Source of the DNA: Glaciecola sp028401415
GTDB taxonomy: Bacteria > Pseudomonadota > Gammaproteobacteria > Enterobacterales > Alteromonadaceae
Length of the DNA: 64,000 nt
Direction of reading: 5' to 3'
Assembly: GCF_028401415.2 (NCBI RefSeq)
Contig: NZ_CP171821.2
Span: forward strand, 1,736,001 to 1,800,000
The position numbers and the translations under genes are program-made. A model generated the notes under the pieces. The model was not told the origin of the DNA. It ran no database searches and saw only the letters and a program-made list of their open reading frames with translations. Positions 1 to 8,284 of this stretch are shown here, in pieces; within the stretch, counting starts at the first letter, position 1, and each line of letters begins with the position of its first letter.

Positions 1-2
1 AA

Positions 3-1562
3 ATGCACCTCCTTCCTACTCCGCTTGCCCTGCTAACTGTATTGGCAGTGCTCACGCTGTCACCACGCATTGAAGCCTACTCCAAGGCCTTCAGTGAAGA
101 CACTATCGATAATGCGGCCAAATCGGCTTTAGAAGCATTTCAAACACCTGGAATCAGCGTAGCAATCGTTCATGACAATACATTAATTTACAGCAAAGGC
201 TTCGGTTATGCTGATCTTGAAAACAAGCTTAAGGTTACCCCTAGCACCTATTTTAGACTAGCATCAACCAGCAAAGCCTTTACGGCTGCCGCCCTAGCCA
301 TTTTAGTCGATGAAAAGAAGTTAGCGTGGGAGGATTTAGTCATCGATCACCTTCCGCAATTTAGATTGCAAGATGCCTACGCAACGATGAATTTTACCGT
401 CAGAGACTTACTGACTCACAAGAGCGGTTTAGTGAGCGGCGCGGGTGATAGTATGATTTGGCCGGAACCCAGTGGGTTCTCTCGCAAAGAGGTTGTGTCT
501 AAGCTTAAGCACTTCACGCCTGCTAATCAATTTAGAGCGCGCTACGCCTATAGCAACGTTCTTTACATCACCGCAGGCGAATTAATTGAGGCGGTTACTG
601 ATGAGTCTTTCGATGAGTTTATAAATGACCGCTTGTTCAAGCCTTTGGATATGGCTTGCTACGCTGGACAGATGCCTGAAGCTGCGGTTGTTAACAGCGC
701 TAAACCTTATGGGCACAATGAGGCGCGTGGCATTTACGCCATTCCTCGCAATGCAATTTACGGAGATGCGCTGATGTCAGCTGCTGCGGGTGGAATGGTC
801 TGCAACGCTCAGGATATGGCAAAATGGATTCAAGCGCTGTTATCACAAAGCAATTTGCCGTTTTCTGAATCGCAACTTGATAATATGTGGCGAAGTGAAA
901 CCATCCTGGGCGTCTCCGAAACAGATACCGACTGGGACGGCACACATTTTAGAACCTATGGATTGGGCTGGCGAATCTCCAACTATGGTAGATACAAGCT
1001 TGTTTCGCACACCGGCACACTATCCGGCTATCAAGCCTATGTTGCTTTGCTGCCCGAATTAAATCTTGGCGCGGTTGTGCTGAATAATGGTTCAAATTAC
1101 GGCGCTCGCGGCGCAGTTATGCAAACAATATTAAAAATGTTTGTTGATGATGATCCCAAAGACTGGATACGTGAATATCAATCCTATCAGAAAGAGAGAG
1201 AAGAGGCTTACTTAGCGCGCGCACGCGAACCTGAACCTCTGCTTGAGATGACGCTGTCGTTAGACGACATCATTGGTGAATATAATGATGCATGGTTTGG
1301 AGCGGTAAGTATCAAAAAATCCGACCAAGGTGTACGTTTCATCTCTTCTCGAATGACAACACTTAGAGGAACGCTTGAACCTTTCCAAGAGCGAAGCTTC
1401 AAAGTGGTGTGGGATAATCAAAACGCCGCATCAGATGCCTTCTTGCATTTTGATGCCGATGTTTTACGTAACATCAAAGGATTTACAATGCATCCGTTCA
1501 CGGTCAGCGAACGCGAAAATCATGCGTGGCGAGACATGCGCTTTGTTAAGCAAACTGATTAG
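3..1562 (+). CDS. Serine hydrolase, beta-lactamase/class C family
   Basis: Predicted exported serine hydrolase of the beta-lactamase/D-alanyl-D-alanine carboxypeptidase/esterase superfamily, 519 aa. An N-terminal hydrophobic segment (about residues 5-25) looks like a signal peptide. The catalytic triad motifs are all visible: SxxK at S88-K91, YSN at about 183-185 and HTG at about 336-338. A C-terminal extension after about residue 400 resembles the accessory domain often found in esterase-like members. Family members hydrolyse beta-lactams, D-amino peptides or esters; the substrate cannot be told here. The ATG lies only 2 bases from the window edge, so no ribosome-binding site can be seen and an upstream start cannot be excluded. 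It is followed after 3 nt by a lipoprotein gene, so the two are probably co-transcribed. Confidence 0.85.
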   Translation: MHLLPTPLALLTVLAVLTLSPRIEAYSKAFSEDTIDNAAKSALEAFQTPGISVAIVHDNTLIYSKGFGYADLENKLKVTPSTYFRLASTSKAFTAAALAILVDEKKLAWEDLVIDHLPQFRLQDAYATMNFTVRDLLTHKSGLVSGAGDSMIWPEPSGFSRKEVVSKLKHFTPANQFRARYAYSNVLYITAGELIEAVTDESFDEFINDRLFKPLDMACYAGQMPEAAVVNSAKPYGHNEARGIYAIPRNAIYGDALMSAAAGGMVCNAQDMAKWIQALLSQSNLPFSESQLDNMWRSETILGVSETDTDWDGTHFRTYGLGWRISNYGRYKLVSHTGTLSGYQAYVALLPELNLGAVVLNNGSNYGARGAVMQTILKMFVDDDPKDWIREYQSYQKEREEAYLARAREPEPLLEMTLSLDDIIGEYNDAWFGAVSIKKSDQGVRFISSRMTTLRGTLEPFQERSFKVVWDNQNAASDAFLHFDADVLRNIKGFTMHPFTVSERENHAWRDMRFVKQTD

Positions 1563-1565
1563 AGC

Positions 1566-2849
1566 ATGTTTACATTGAAATGCACTAAGATAAAAGTAGC
1601 TTTGCCGTTTGCTTTAATATTAATTCTCACCAGCTTAATAGGATGTAAGGACTCAAAGCATGAGGTCTTTGATAACGTTGATGCAAATAGCGAACAAGTG
1701 AGTAACGAAAGGCCCCCAGAAGTACCGGTAAGTTATTTTAAACCGCCATTATTGAAACAGCTCCCGCTTGTCATAGATGAAACAGGTGAAATGATATGGG
1801 GGGCAGCCACAGCAGACGTCGACGGCAACTTATTTTTTGCGGTTTCGTCTTATCAGCAAGATAATAACAGTGCCTCTTTGCTGAAATACATTCCTGACTC
1901 TGCCCTGACCATTCCTCGTTCAGATGTCATTACTCAACTTGCCAGTGAAGGCAATCTTGATGACGATATTATTCAAGATAGGATCCAAGGCAATATGGCG
2001 ATGGCAGAGGATGGCTATTTGTATTTTGTGAGCATGGACTATAAGACGGAGACTCGCGAGAAGCAGTCACTCTATGGTGGCCGTCTGTGGCGCAAGTTAC
2101 CCCAATCAACCAATTGGGATTTAGTGCTCAACTCAGATGCATCTCTGGCGACTGTCCATACACATGGACAATTTGTATATACGCTTGGACACTGGGGACA
2201 TGTACTGTATCAATACAATACACAAACCCAGCGAAGTACCAACATACCCGTAGGTTCTGTGCCAGGACATTACTCTCGTGACTTTCTGGTCGATGCAAGT
2301 GGCAGTATATTTGTTCCGCGTATAGAAAAATTACAGGATGGAGAAATCAATGCTGTACTCGTTGAAATCGACGAGTCTTTAGGCGTTGCGGATTTTCATC
2401 CGCTGAACCATTACTGGAATGGCGATGGATTTGGCAATCATGGGATTGTTTCGCAAACCCTTATGGAGAACGGTGAATTATACTTTGTCACCTCCGGTGG
2501 CTACTTATACAAAATCACGCAAAACGAAGTTGGCCGGAACGTCGTACACGAATTAGGCTTATTCGATACACAGCAAACCAATATGTATATCTCTGCCCTG
2601 TATTCGCCAGATAACAACAGTTTATTGGTAGGATTGGGGCGCAGTAAAGAACACGATGAGTATCGCTGGTTTATAAGAGAGTTGAATACGCAAACGACGG
2701 TAAGTTATCCCATTGTAGAGATGCCCAAACAGAGCTTATTGCTATATGGCGCCGGTAAAAATGAGCAAGGCCTCCCTCTCATTGTGGGTGGAGATAAGCG
2801 CGGCACGGATACCTATAGAGCCGTCGCGTATGAGATAGAATATCAATAA
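1566..2849 (+). CDS. Putative lipoprotein, beta-propeller-like, unknown function
   Basis: 427-aa protein whose N-terminus has a basic start, a hydrophobic stretch and a lipobox ending at C27 (LIGC), so it is predicted to be a lipoprotein. The rest is beta-rich with repeated segments containing Gly/Asp/aromatic blocks (for example around FVYTLGHWGHV and LYFVTSGGYLYKI). This pattern is compatible with a beta-propeller of the SMP-30/quinoprotein type, but I do not recognise a named family. It starts 3 nt after the serine hydrolase gene, suggesting translational coupling and possibly a common process at the cell envelope. The substrate and role are unknown. Confidence 0.7.
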   Translation: MFTLKCTKIKVALPFALILILTSLIGCKDSKHEVFDNVDANSEQVSNERPPEVPVSYFKPPLLKQLPLVIDETGEMIWGAATADVDGNLFFAVSSYQQDNNSASLLKYIPDSALTIPRSDVITQLASEGNLDDDIIQDRIQGNMAMAEDGYLYFVSMDYKTETREKQSLYGGRLWRKLPQSTNWDLVLNSDASLATVHTHGQFVYTLGHWGHVLYQYNTQTQRSTNIPVGSVPGHYSRDFLVDASGSIFVPRIEKLQDGEINAVLVEIDESLGVADFHPLNHYWNGDGFGNHGIVSQTLMENGELYFVTSGGYLYKITQNEVGRNVVHELGLFDTQQTNMYISALYSPDNNSLLVGLGRSKEHDEYRWFIRELNTQTTVSYPIVEMPKQSLLLYGAGKNEQGLPLIVGGDKRGTDTYRAVAYEIEYQ

Positions 2850-2968
2850 ACCTGAATAAGGCGCGCTTGTCGGTAAAAAATGGTCAGATTTGCTACTATT
2901 TGGTTTGCTAGTAAAATCATGACTGCATTTAGTCAACTAAGACACTGATATTAAAACGCTTTTTATTT

Positions 2969-2998
2969 GGCATATAGCGTGCTTATTAAGCATATGCC
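2969..2998. promoter_or_regulatory. Dyad-symmetric element upstream of the DUF1707 gene
   Basis: GGCATAT (2969-2975) and ATATGCC (2992-2998) are perfect inverted arms. The spacer contains a second palindrome, GCTTATTAAGC (2981-2991). It lies 60-90 bp upstream of the chosen start of the DUF1707 gene. It may be an operator or part of a promoter; no regulator is identified. Confidence 0.35.
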
Positions 2999-3060
2999 AA
3001 GATCTGGAAATGGCTGAATTTGCAAATTTAACAACGCTGACGAATGCGAAAGGAAACCCC

Positions 3061-3714
3061 ATGCCAGTAAAATTAGAAGACCGCCCTATCGAGCAAGTCA
3101 AAGAAGAAGTCATTGACGTACTTGTACATAATTACAGCCGTGGATACATCTCTGCAGACGCGTTTGAGCGCAGGCTCGACGTCGTCATAGAATCCGAATC
3201 TACCGTGGCAATGAAAGCTGAAGTTGAGGATTTAGAAGCCCTTCCGGATGACTTCATCAGCGAGTCAAAAGAAAAACAATTTGCACCACAATATGCTGAA
3301 GAATCTGCCGAAGAAAGCGACATACTGGTGAATGTTATGGGAGGTTCAGATCTAAGAGGCTCTTGGGTAGTGCCTAAAAAAATCACTAGCGTGAGCATTA
3401 TGGGTGGCGCAACGCTAGATTTTAGCGATGCACAATTTTCATCGCCTAACACGACCATATACTCCGTCGCTATTATGGGCGGTGACACTATTTACGTACC
3501 TGAAAATGTAAATGTAGTATGCAAAGCCTTTTGCTTAATGGGCGGAATTAGCAATAAAGCACCATCAATGGGCGGCAGAAATGCGCCTACCATTACAATA
3601 AAAGGGTTTATGCTTATGGGTGGTTCAAATATTAAGCTTAAACACACAATTAAGGAAAAATTCATAGCCTTTGCGAATCAGATCAAGGCAACGTTTGAGA
3701 GTGGTAAAACATAA
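3061..3714 (+). CDS. DUF1707 and LiaF-like C-terminal domain protein
   Basis: 217-aa soluble protein. Residues about 1-65 resemble the DUF1707/SHOCT-like helical domain (short helix, acidic linker, FERRL-type helix). Residues about 95-200 contain four repeats of a V/I-M-G-G motif typical of the LiaF-like cell-wall-active antibiotic response domain, a small right-handed beta-helix. The frame is open 51 nt further up (ATG at 3010), but the ATG at 3061 has AAAGGAAA immediately upstream and begins at the domain, so I chose it. Family knowledge links the fold to envelope stress signalling in Gram-positives. In proteobacteria the role is not established. Confidence 0.7.
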   Translation: MPVKLEDRPIEQVKEEVIDVLVHNYSRGYISADAFERRLDVVIESESTVAMKAEVEDLEALPDDFISESKEKQFAPQYAEESAEESDILVNVMGGSDLRGSWVVPKKITSVSIMGGATLDFSDAQFSSPNTTIYSVAIMGGDTIYVPENVNVVCKAFCLMGGISNKAPSMGGRNAPTITIKGFMLMGGSNIKLKHTIKEKFIAFANQIKATFESGKT

Positions 3715-3846
3715 GGTCATAGTTAAACCAGATGTTCGATGGAATAAGCTTATTACTGCTTTTCGTAAGAATGTTTAATGGATAGGTTGTTTGGAGTGGC
3801 GTACAGAAAAACTAGTGCTATTGTCTAAAGAAATTACTCAGCGTTT

Positions 3847-5598
3847 ATGCTACAAATAAATAAAAGTGTATCAATGGTAGAGAACTCTAAAGTGTATAAT
3901 CGCGTTCACTTTTTACTTGTCTTGTGCTTGTTTATCAGCAGCCCAACAAGTGCTGAAAATAAAAATATCGCATCAAGCCAAAGCTGTCAAAAAGCGGACT
4001 TTGCGATTTACAACACCACCGTATACACCGTTGACGAGCGAATGCCCAAAGCAGAAGCGGTGGCCGTTTTAGGTAATAAAATTGTCTTTGTAGGCTCCAA
4101 TACGGCGCTTTTATCTTCAGTCTGCAAAGACACAGAGCTGATGGATATGGCTGGCAATTATGTTTATCCGGGCTTTAGCGATAGTCACCAACATGTTGAA
4201 GGTGTGGGTGAACGTCCAAAGACCCTAAGCTTGTTTTCATATAGCTCTTTAAAAGATACGGTAGCTGCAATCGAAGATTTCGCACAACAGGTTCCCGTTG
4301 GTCACTGGGTGCAAGGTCGTGGCTGGATTGAGCGGGAATGGACTGACGAACAGCGCTTCTTGAATAAGTGGGACGTTGATCATTTCACAGCCGATAAGCC
4401 CCTTTTTATGCCACGCGCAGACGGCGTTTCTGCCTTGGTGAATTCGAAAGCCCTTGCACTGGCTGGTATTGACAAGAATACGCCAGACCCCGAAGGCGGC
4501 AAGTTCGAACGCGACGAAAAGGGTGAAGCCACTGGCTACGTTCTTGCCACCGCAATGGAAATCTTTCGTAAGCTCATACCTCCAAAGACGCGAGAATATA
4601 AAAAACATAGCCTAATACAGGGAATGGCAATAAACGCCAAACAAGGCTGGACCGCAACGCAAGATGCGGGGATGCCTTTTGTCAATATTGAGCTGATGAA
4701 AGAAATTCAAGCCCAGGGCAATATGTCGACAAGAATTTATGCCGCCGCAAATGTGCAAGAGTCAGAAAAGATGTTTGCGCATGGCAGCTACGTAAGCGAC
4801 GATCATATGTTCGAAGTGCGAGGCATAAAAGTCTACATAGACGGGACACTTGGATCACGTGGTGCAGCTTTACTTCAAAACTACGCCGATGCAAACCATC
4901 GGGGCTTTATGAATCGAACCAGCAAAAACGATCTAGACCCTATATTGCGACAAGCTTTGCGAGAAGGCATCCAAATCCAAACACATGTGATTGGCGATAG
5001 AGCGGTCCGCTCTTTACTCAACTGGTATGAAGCAGCCTTCAATGATGTCTCATACGAAGAGCGAGCAGTTAAGGACCCGCGCTGGCGTCTTGAGCATGTG
5101 CAAATTATTACTCCTGAAGACCAACAGAAAATGATTACATTGGGTGTTATCCCCTCAATGCAGCCAAGCCACGGAATTGGCGACCTAAACTTTGCGCTTG
5201 CTAGGCTCGGTTTAAAACGTTTGGAGCATGCTTACCCATGGCAAAAGCTGATCGAGCAAGGTTCAATAATACTTGGGGGTTCTGACGCTCCCGTTGAATT
5301 AGGCGATCCACGCATTGAGTTTTACGCCGCAGTTGCGCGCAAGCGCCTCGACGGAACAAGTGGGCGAGGCTGGCATCCTGAAAGCGCAGTCAGCCGCGAG
5401 GATGCCTTAAAGATGTTTACTATATGGCCCGCTTATGGCGCATTTCAAGAAAACATCCGCGGCTCAATCGAAGTGGGGAAATTGGCAGATTTTACGATTA
5501 TGGATACTGACTGGTTACATGCTTCAGAAGAGAAAATTCTGTCAAGCGAAAATCAAATGACAATAGTAGGCGGGAAGATTACTTATCAAAAAGGCTAA
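3847..5598 (+). CDS. Exported YtcJ-type amidohydrolase
   Basis: 583-aa amidohydrolase of the metallo-dependent hydrolase superfamily, YtcJ-like. A hydrophobic segment at about residues 22-37 suggests export. The metal-binding HxH is seen in the DSHQH sequence near residues 113-116. Later ligands fit THVIGD, LEHVQ and the terminal GGSDAP aspartate. The C-terminal GSIEVGKLADFTIMD segment is the usual beta-sandwich closing signature. Members hydrolyse formamides, amides or cyclic ureides; the substrate here is unknown. There is no tight coupling to either neighbour. A second exported amidohydrolase of a different subgroup lies at 60349-61923. Confidence 0.85.
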   Translation: MLQINKSVSMVENSKVYNRVHFLLVLCLFISSPTSAENKNIASSQSCQKADFAIYNTTVYTVDERMPKAEAVAVLGNKIVFVGSNTALLSSVCKDTELMDMAGNYVYPGFSDSHQHVEGVGERPKTLSLFSYSSLKDTVAAIEDFAQQVPVGHWVQGRGWIEREWTDEQRFLNKWDVDHFTADKPLFMPRADGVSALVNSKALALAGIDKNTPDPEGGKFERDEKGEATGYVLATAMEIFRKLIPPKTREYKKHSLIQGMAINAKQGWTATQDAGMPFVNIELMKEIQAQGNMSTRIYAAANVQESEKMFAHGSYVSDDHMFEVRGIKVYIDGTLGSRGAALLQNYADANHRGFMNRTSKNDLDPILRQALREGIQIQTHVIGDRAVRSLLNWYEAAFNDVSYEERAVKDPRWRLEHVQIITPEDQQKMITLGVIPSMQPSHGIGDLNFALARLGLKRLEHAYPWQKLIEQGSIILGGSDAPVELGDPRIEFYAAVARKRLDGTSGRGWHPESAVSREDALKMFTIWPAYGAFQENIRGSIEVGKLADFTIMDTDWLHASEEKILSSENQMTIVGGKITYQKG

Positions 5599-6012
5599 GG
5601 CCTGTCGATCTTTTCTGTATGAAGTCATTCGTAAAAACATTCTGCATCACAAAGGCGCAAAATCTAAGGGACAAACCACCAAAGTAGTGCAAGTTGCAGC
5701 TAAGCAAAAAAAGTACGTAGTCTTGAGCACATTAACAATCCAGCCGTCGCAATTTAACTTAAACTTTAGAAAATAAGTATGCGAGATTCTTATCCTATTG
5801 TTTTCATTATTAAATTACGCTCTCAAAAAAACTCAAATAGCAAAGTAGATTAAACTAAAAACAGTTACCTACCCAAGATTTGGCAACGCCTGTTTACATC
5901 GTTCAATTACTTTAAACAGCGGGCACAGTTATTGCTCATTCTTTAACCACACATGCTGAATTTACACACTCACTTTTGAAGGCTAGATGCCTAAACACAT
6001 GTCTGGGACTCG
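5599..6012. other. Intergenic stretch with no gene seen
   Basis: A 414-bp AT-rich gap between two plus-strand genes. I see no convincing reading frame, RNA or strong hairpin. It presumably holds the end of the amidohydrolase transcript and the promoter for the TauE/SafE gene. Confidence 0.4.
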
Positions 6013-6831
6013 ATGGATATCGATATTGTGCTTTTTGTCATTACCCTATGCTGCGCTGGCGCTGTAGCGGGGTTAATGGCGGGACTGTTTGGGATTGGTG
6101 GCGGTTTTGTCGTCGTCCCCGCCCTATTGGCAGTGTTACCGTTTTATACGAGTGACACTGATCAATTAATGAAAGTGGCAATAGGTACCTCTTTAGCATC
6201 TATCGTTATATCAAGCGCGCGTTCGGTGCAGGCTCATAATAAAAAAGGTGCGGTGGATTTTAATGTGCTGAAGTCTTGGGCCTTGTGGTTAATTATAGGC
6301 GTGACAATAGGACTTTTCATTGCATCCATAGTTAACAGCACTACATTAATTCTCATTTTCTCCGTGGGTGTTTTGGGATTTGCGTTGTTTTTTTTATGCC
6401 CCAAACTCTTTTCGTTTAGTTCTCCCGATTGGAGCATGCCCTCAGGCCCACTAAAAGTTTCACTCGCTTCCTTTTTGGGTGGATTCTCAGCGTTGCTGGG
6501 AATAGGCGGTGGAACCATCACCGTCATCACAATGGTGACTTGCAACCGAAGCGTTCATCAAGCCGTGGCAACCGCAGCAGGTGTCGGTTTTATTATCGGA
6601 GTGCCCGGCGCAATTGGATTTTTATTGATGGGTCATAATAGCGTTGGCTTACCTTTTGGCACATTTGGATATGTCAATTTGCCAGGGCTGCTCGCCATCA
6701 GCATAGGGAGCTTAGTTACTGCGCCGCTCGGGGCCAAATTGGCACACCTCATTGAAGAAAGATTATTGAAAAGACTGTTTGGAATATATCTGCTAAGCGT
6801 ATCGCTTATGATGTATTTAAAAACCATATGA
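6013..6831 (+). CDS. TauE/SafE family membrane permease
   Basis: 272-aa polytopic membrane protein with about eight hydrophobic segments. It has the duplicated glycine-rich motif of the TauE/SafE (DUF81) family: GLFGIGGGFVVVPAL near residue 25 and ALLGIGGGTITV near residue 160. Family members export sulfite, sulfoacetate or other small organic anions across the inner membrane; the cargo here is not known. The gene ends 47 bp before a Tat-exported aminotransferase gene on the same strand, so they may share a transcript. Confidence 0.85.
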   Translation: MDIDIVLFVITLCCAGAVAGLMAGLFGIGGGFVVVPALLAVLPFYTSDTDQLMKVAIGTSLASIVISSARSVQAHNKKGAVDFNVLKSWALWLIIGVTIGLFIASIVNSTTLILIFSVGVLGFALFFLCPKLFSFSSPDWSMPSGPLKVSLASFLGGFSALLGIGGGTITVITMVTCNRSVHQAVATAAGVGFIIGVPGAIGFLLMGHNSVGLPFGTFGYVNLPGLLAISIGSLVTAPLGAKLAHLIEERLLKRLFGIYLLSVSLMMYLKTI

Positions 6832-6878
6832 CAAAGCTTACTTGGCCTGGCCTATTCTGATAGAAATGGAGAACTACA

Positions 6879-8042
6879 ATGTCTAACACTCAGTTTGATC
6901 GACGTGATTTTATAAAAACAGCGCTTGCTGGTTCAGCTGCAGTCAGTTTGGCGTCGCTTGCTATACCTGCTATGGCTAGACAAGAAGCACATTCTTCTGC
7001 ACTGCATTACGGTCCAATGCCTGGCATTGCGAAGCTAGATGCCAACGAAAACCCGTATGGTCCAAGCAAGGCTGCACTTAGCGCTATTATGAAAGCAAGC
7101 CAACAAGGGGGTGCCTATTATGCCTATGAAACAGGTCTAAGGCTTATTGACATGATTGCTGAACGCTACTCATTGAAACCAGAGAACGTTACCCTTAGCT
7201 CTGGTTCAAGCGGCGTACTAACTTCTGCGGCTCTTTATGCGTCTCAAACAGGCAAAATACTAGGACCAGATTTATTTTGGGATACCACTGCACTAGCACC
7301 CCACAATCAGGGAAAAGCAGATATTTTGCGCCTGCCCAAAACAAACGACTTAGCTATCGACTTGGACGCATTTTATGAAGCCATTACTGATGAAGTTTCA
7401 ATGGTTCAAGTCACAAATCCCAATAATCCAACGGGACGTGCTCTTGATCCTGTTCAGTTAGAAAAGTTTTGCATAAAAGCTTCAAAGAAATGCTTGGTTT
7501 TAGTCGACGAGGCATACAACGAATTAACCGATATGCCAGAAAAGCACTCAATGATTCACTTGATCAATAAAGGCCACAATATTGCGGTAGGGCGCACCTT
7601 CTCAAAAATATATGGGCTGGCAGGCATGCGAGTAGGCTATTTATTATCGAGCGCCGACAACATTGAAAAAATTAGCAAATTTGGTATGGGCGGATACGCA
7701 ATGAACCAAGCCGGACTTGCAGCAGCTATTGCATCCTTTGATGATAATGCTTTCCTAACATTCTCCAAAGAGAAGATAGAACAAGGCAGAGAAATGGTAA
7801 TGAGCGCAGTCAAAGCCAACGGCCTCTCTGCGCTGCCCTCAACGACAAGCTTTGTTTTTGTGAATCTTGGCGATGTTAATGCAGACAAGTTTAGAGCAGA
7901 AATGAAAGCGCAGAACGTTATGATACGGGGCGTTTACAGGGATTACCTTAGTTGGTCGCGAGTGAGCATGGGGAAAATTGAGGATGTACAAAAATACGTA
8001 AATGCTCTACCTAGAGCGCTTGATACTCTGAGAAATACCTAG
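6879..8042 (+). CDS. Tat-exported class I/II aminotransferase (HisC-like)
   Basis: 387-aa PLP-dependent fold-type I aminotransferase similar to histidinol-phosphate aminotransferase. It begins with a twin-arginine signal (RRDFIK at residues 8-13, then a hydrophobic stretch to an A-M-A cleavage-like site), which is unusual for a PLP enzyme. The conserved features are DANENPYGPS near the N-terminus, NPNNPTGR, the DEAYNE aspartate and the Schiff-base lysine in RTFSKIYGLAGMRVGY. GGAG precedes the ATG at a good distance. Tat export implies folding with PLP in the cytoplasm before translocation. A true histidine-pathway role is unlikely given the export signal. The substrate is unknown. Confidence 0.85.
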   Translation: MSNTQFDRRDFIKTALAGSAAVSLASLAIPAMARQEAHSSALHYGPMPGIAKLDANENPYGPSKAALSAIMKASQQGGAYYAYETGLRLIDMIAERYSLKPENVTLSSGSSGVLTSAALYASQTGKILGPDLFWDTTALAPHNQGKADILRLPKTNDLAIDLDAFYEAITDEVSMVQVTNPNNPTGRALDPVQLEKFCIKASKKCLVLVDEAYNELTDMPEKHSMIHLINKGHNIAVGRTFSKIYGLAGMRVGYLLSSADNIEKISKFGMGGYAMNQAGLAAAIASFDDNAFLTFSKEKIEQGREMVMSAVKANGLSALPSTTSFVFVNLGDVNADKFRAEMKAQNVMIRGVYRDYLSWSRVSMGKIEDVQKYVNALPRALDTLRNT

Positions 8043-8284
8043 TGATTAGCTGATATCTGTAGCCTAAATCAAGCGCTGTCTATCTTGATTGTCATTATTG
8101 GTGCGATGTGCTGAAGTGTGTCGCACAAAACCGGTGCAAAAACATATACTTAGAATTACATAGAACTCTAAACCATTGATACTATTGGTCTTTCTACTTG
8201 GCACTAGTTTTGAATATTAAACACGACTCGCCAAAAATAATATTTACCACATTTCTCGTCATAAGGGAGAAGGCCGTGAAACAC

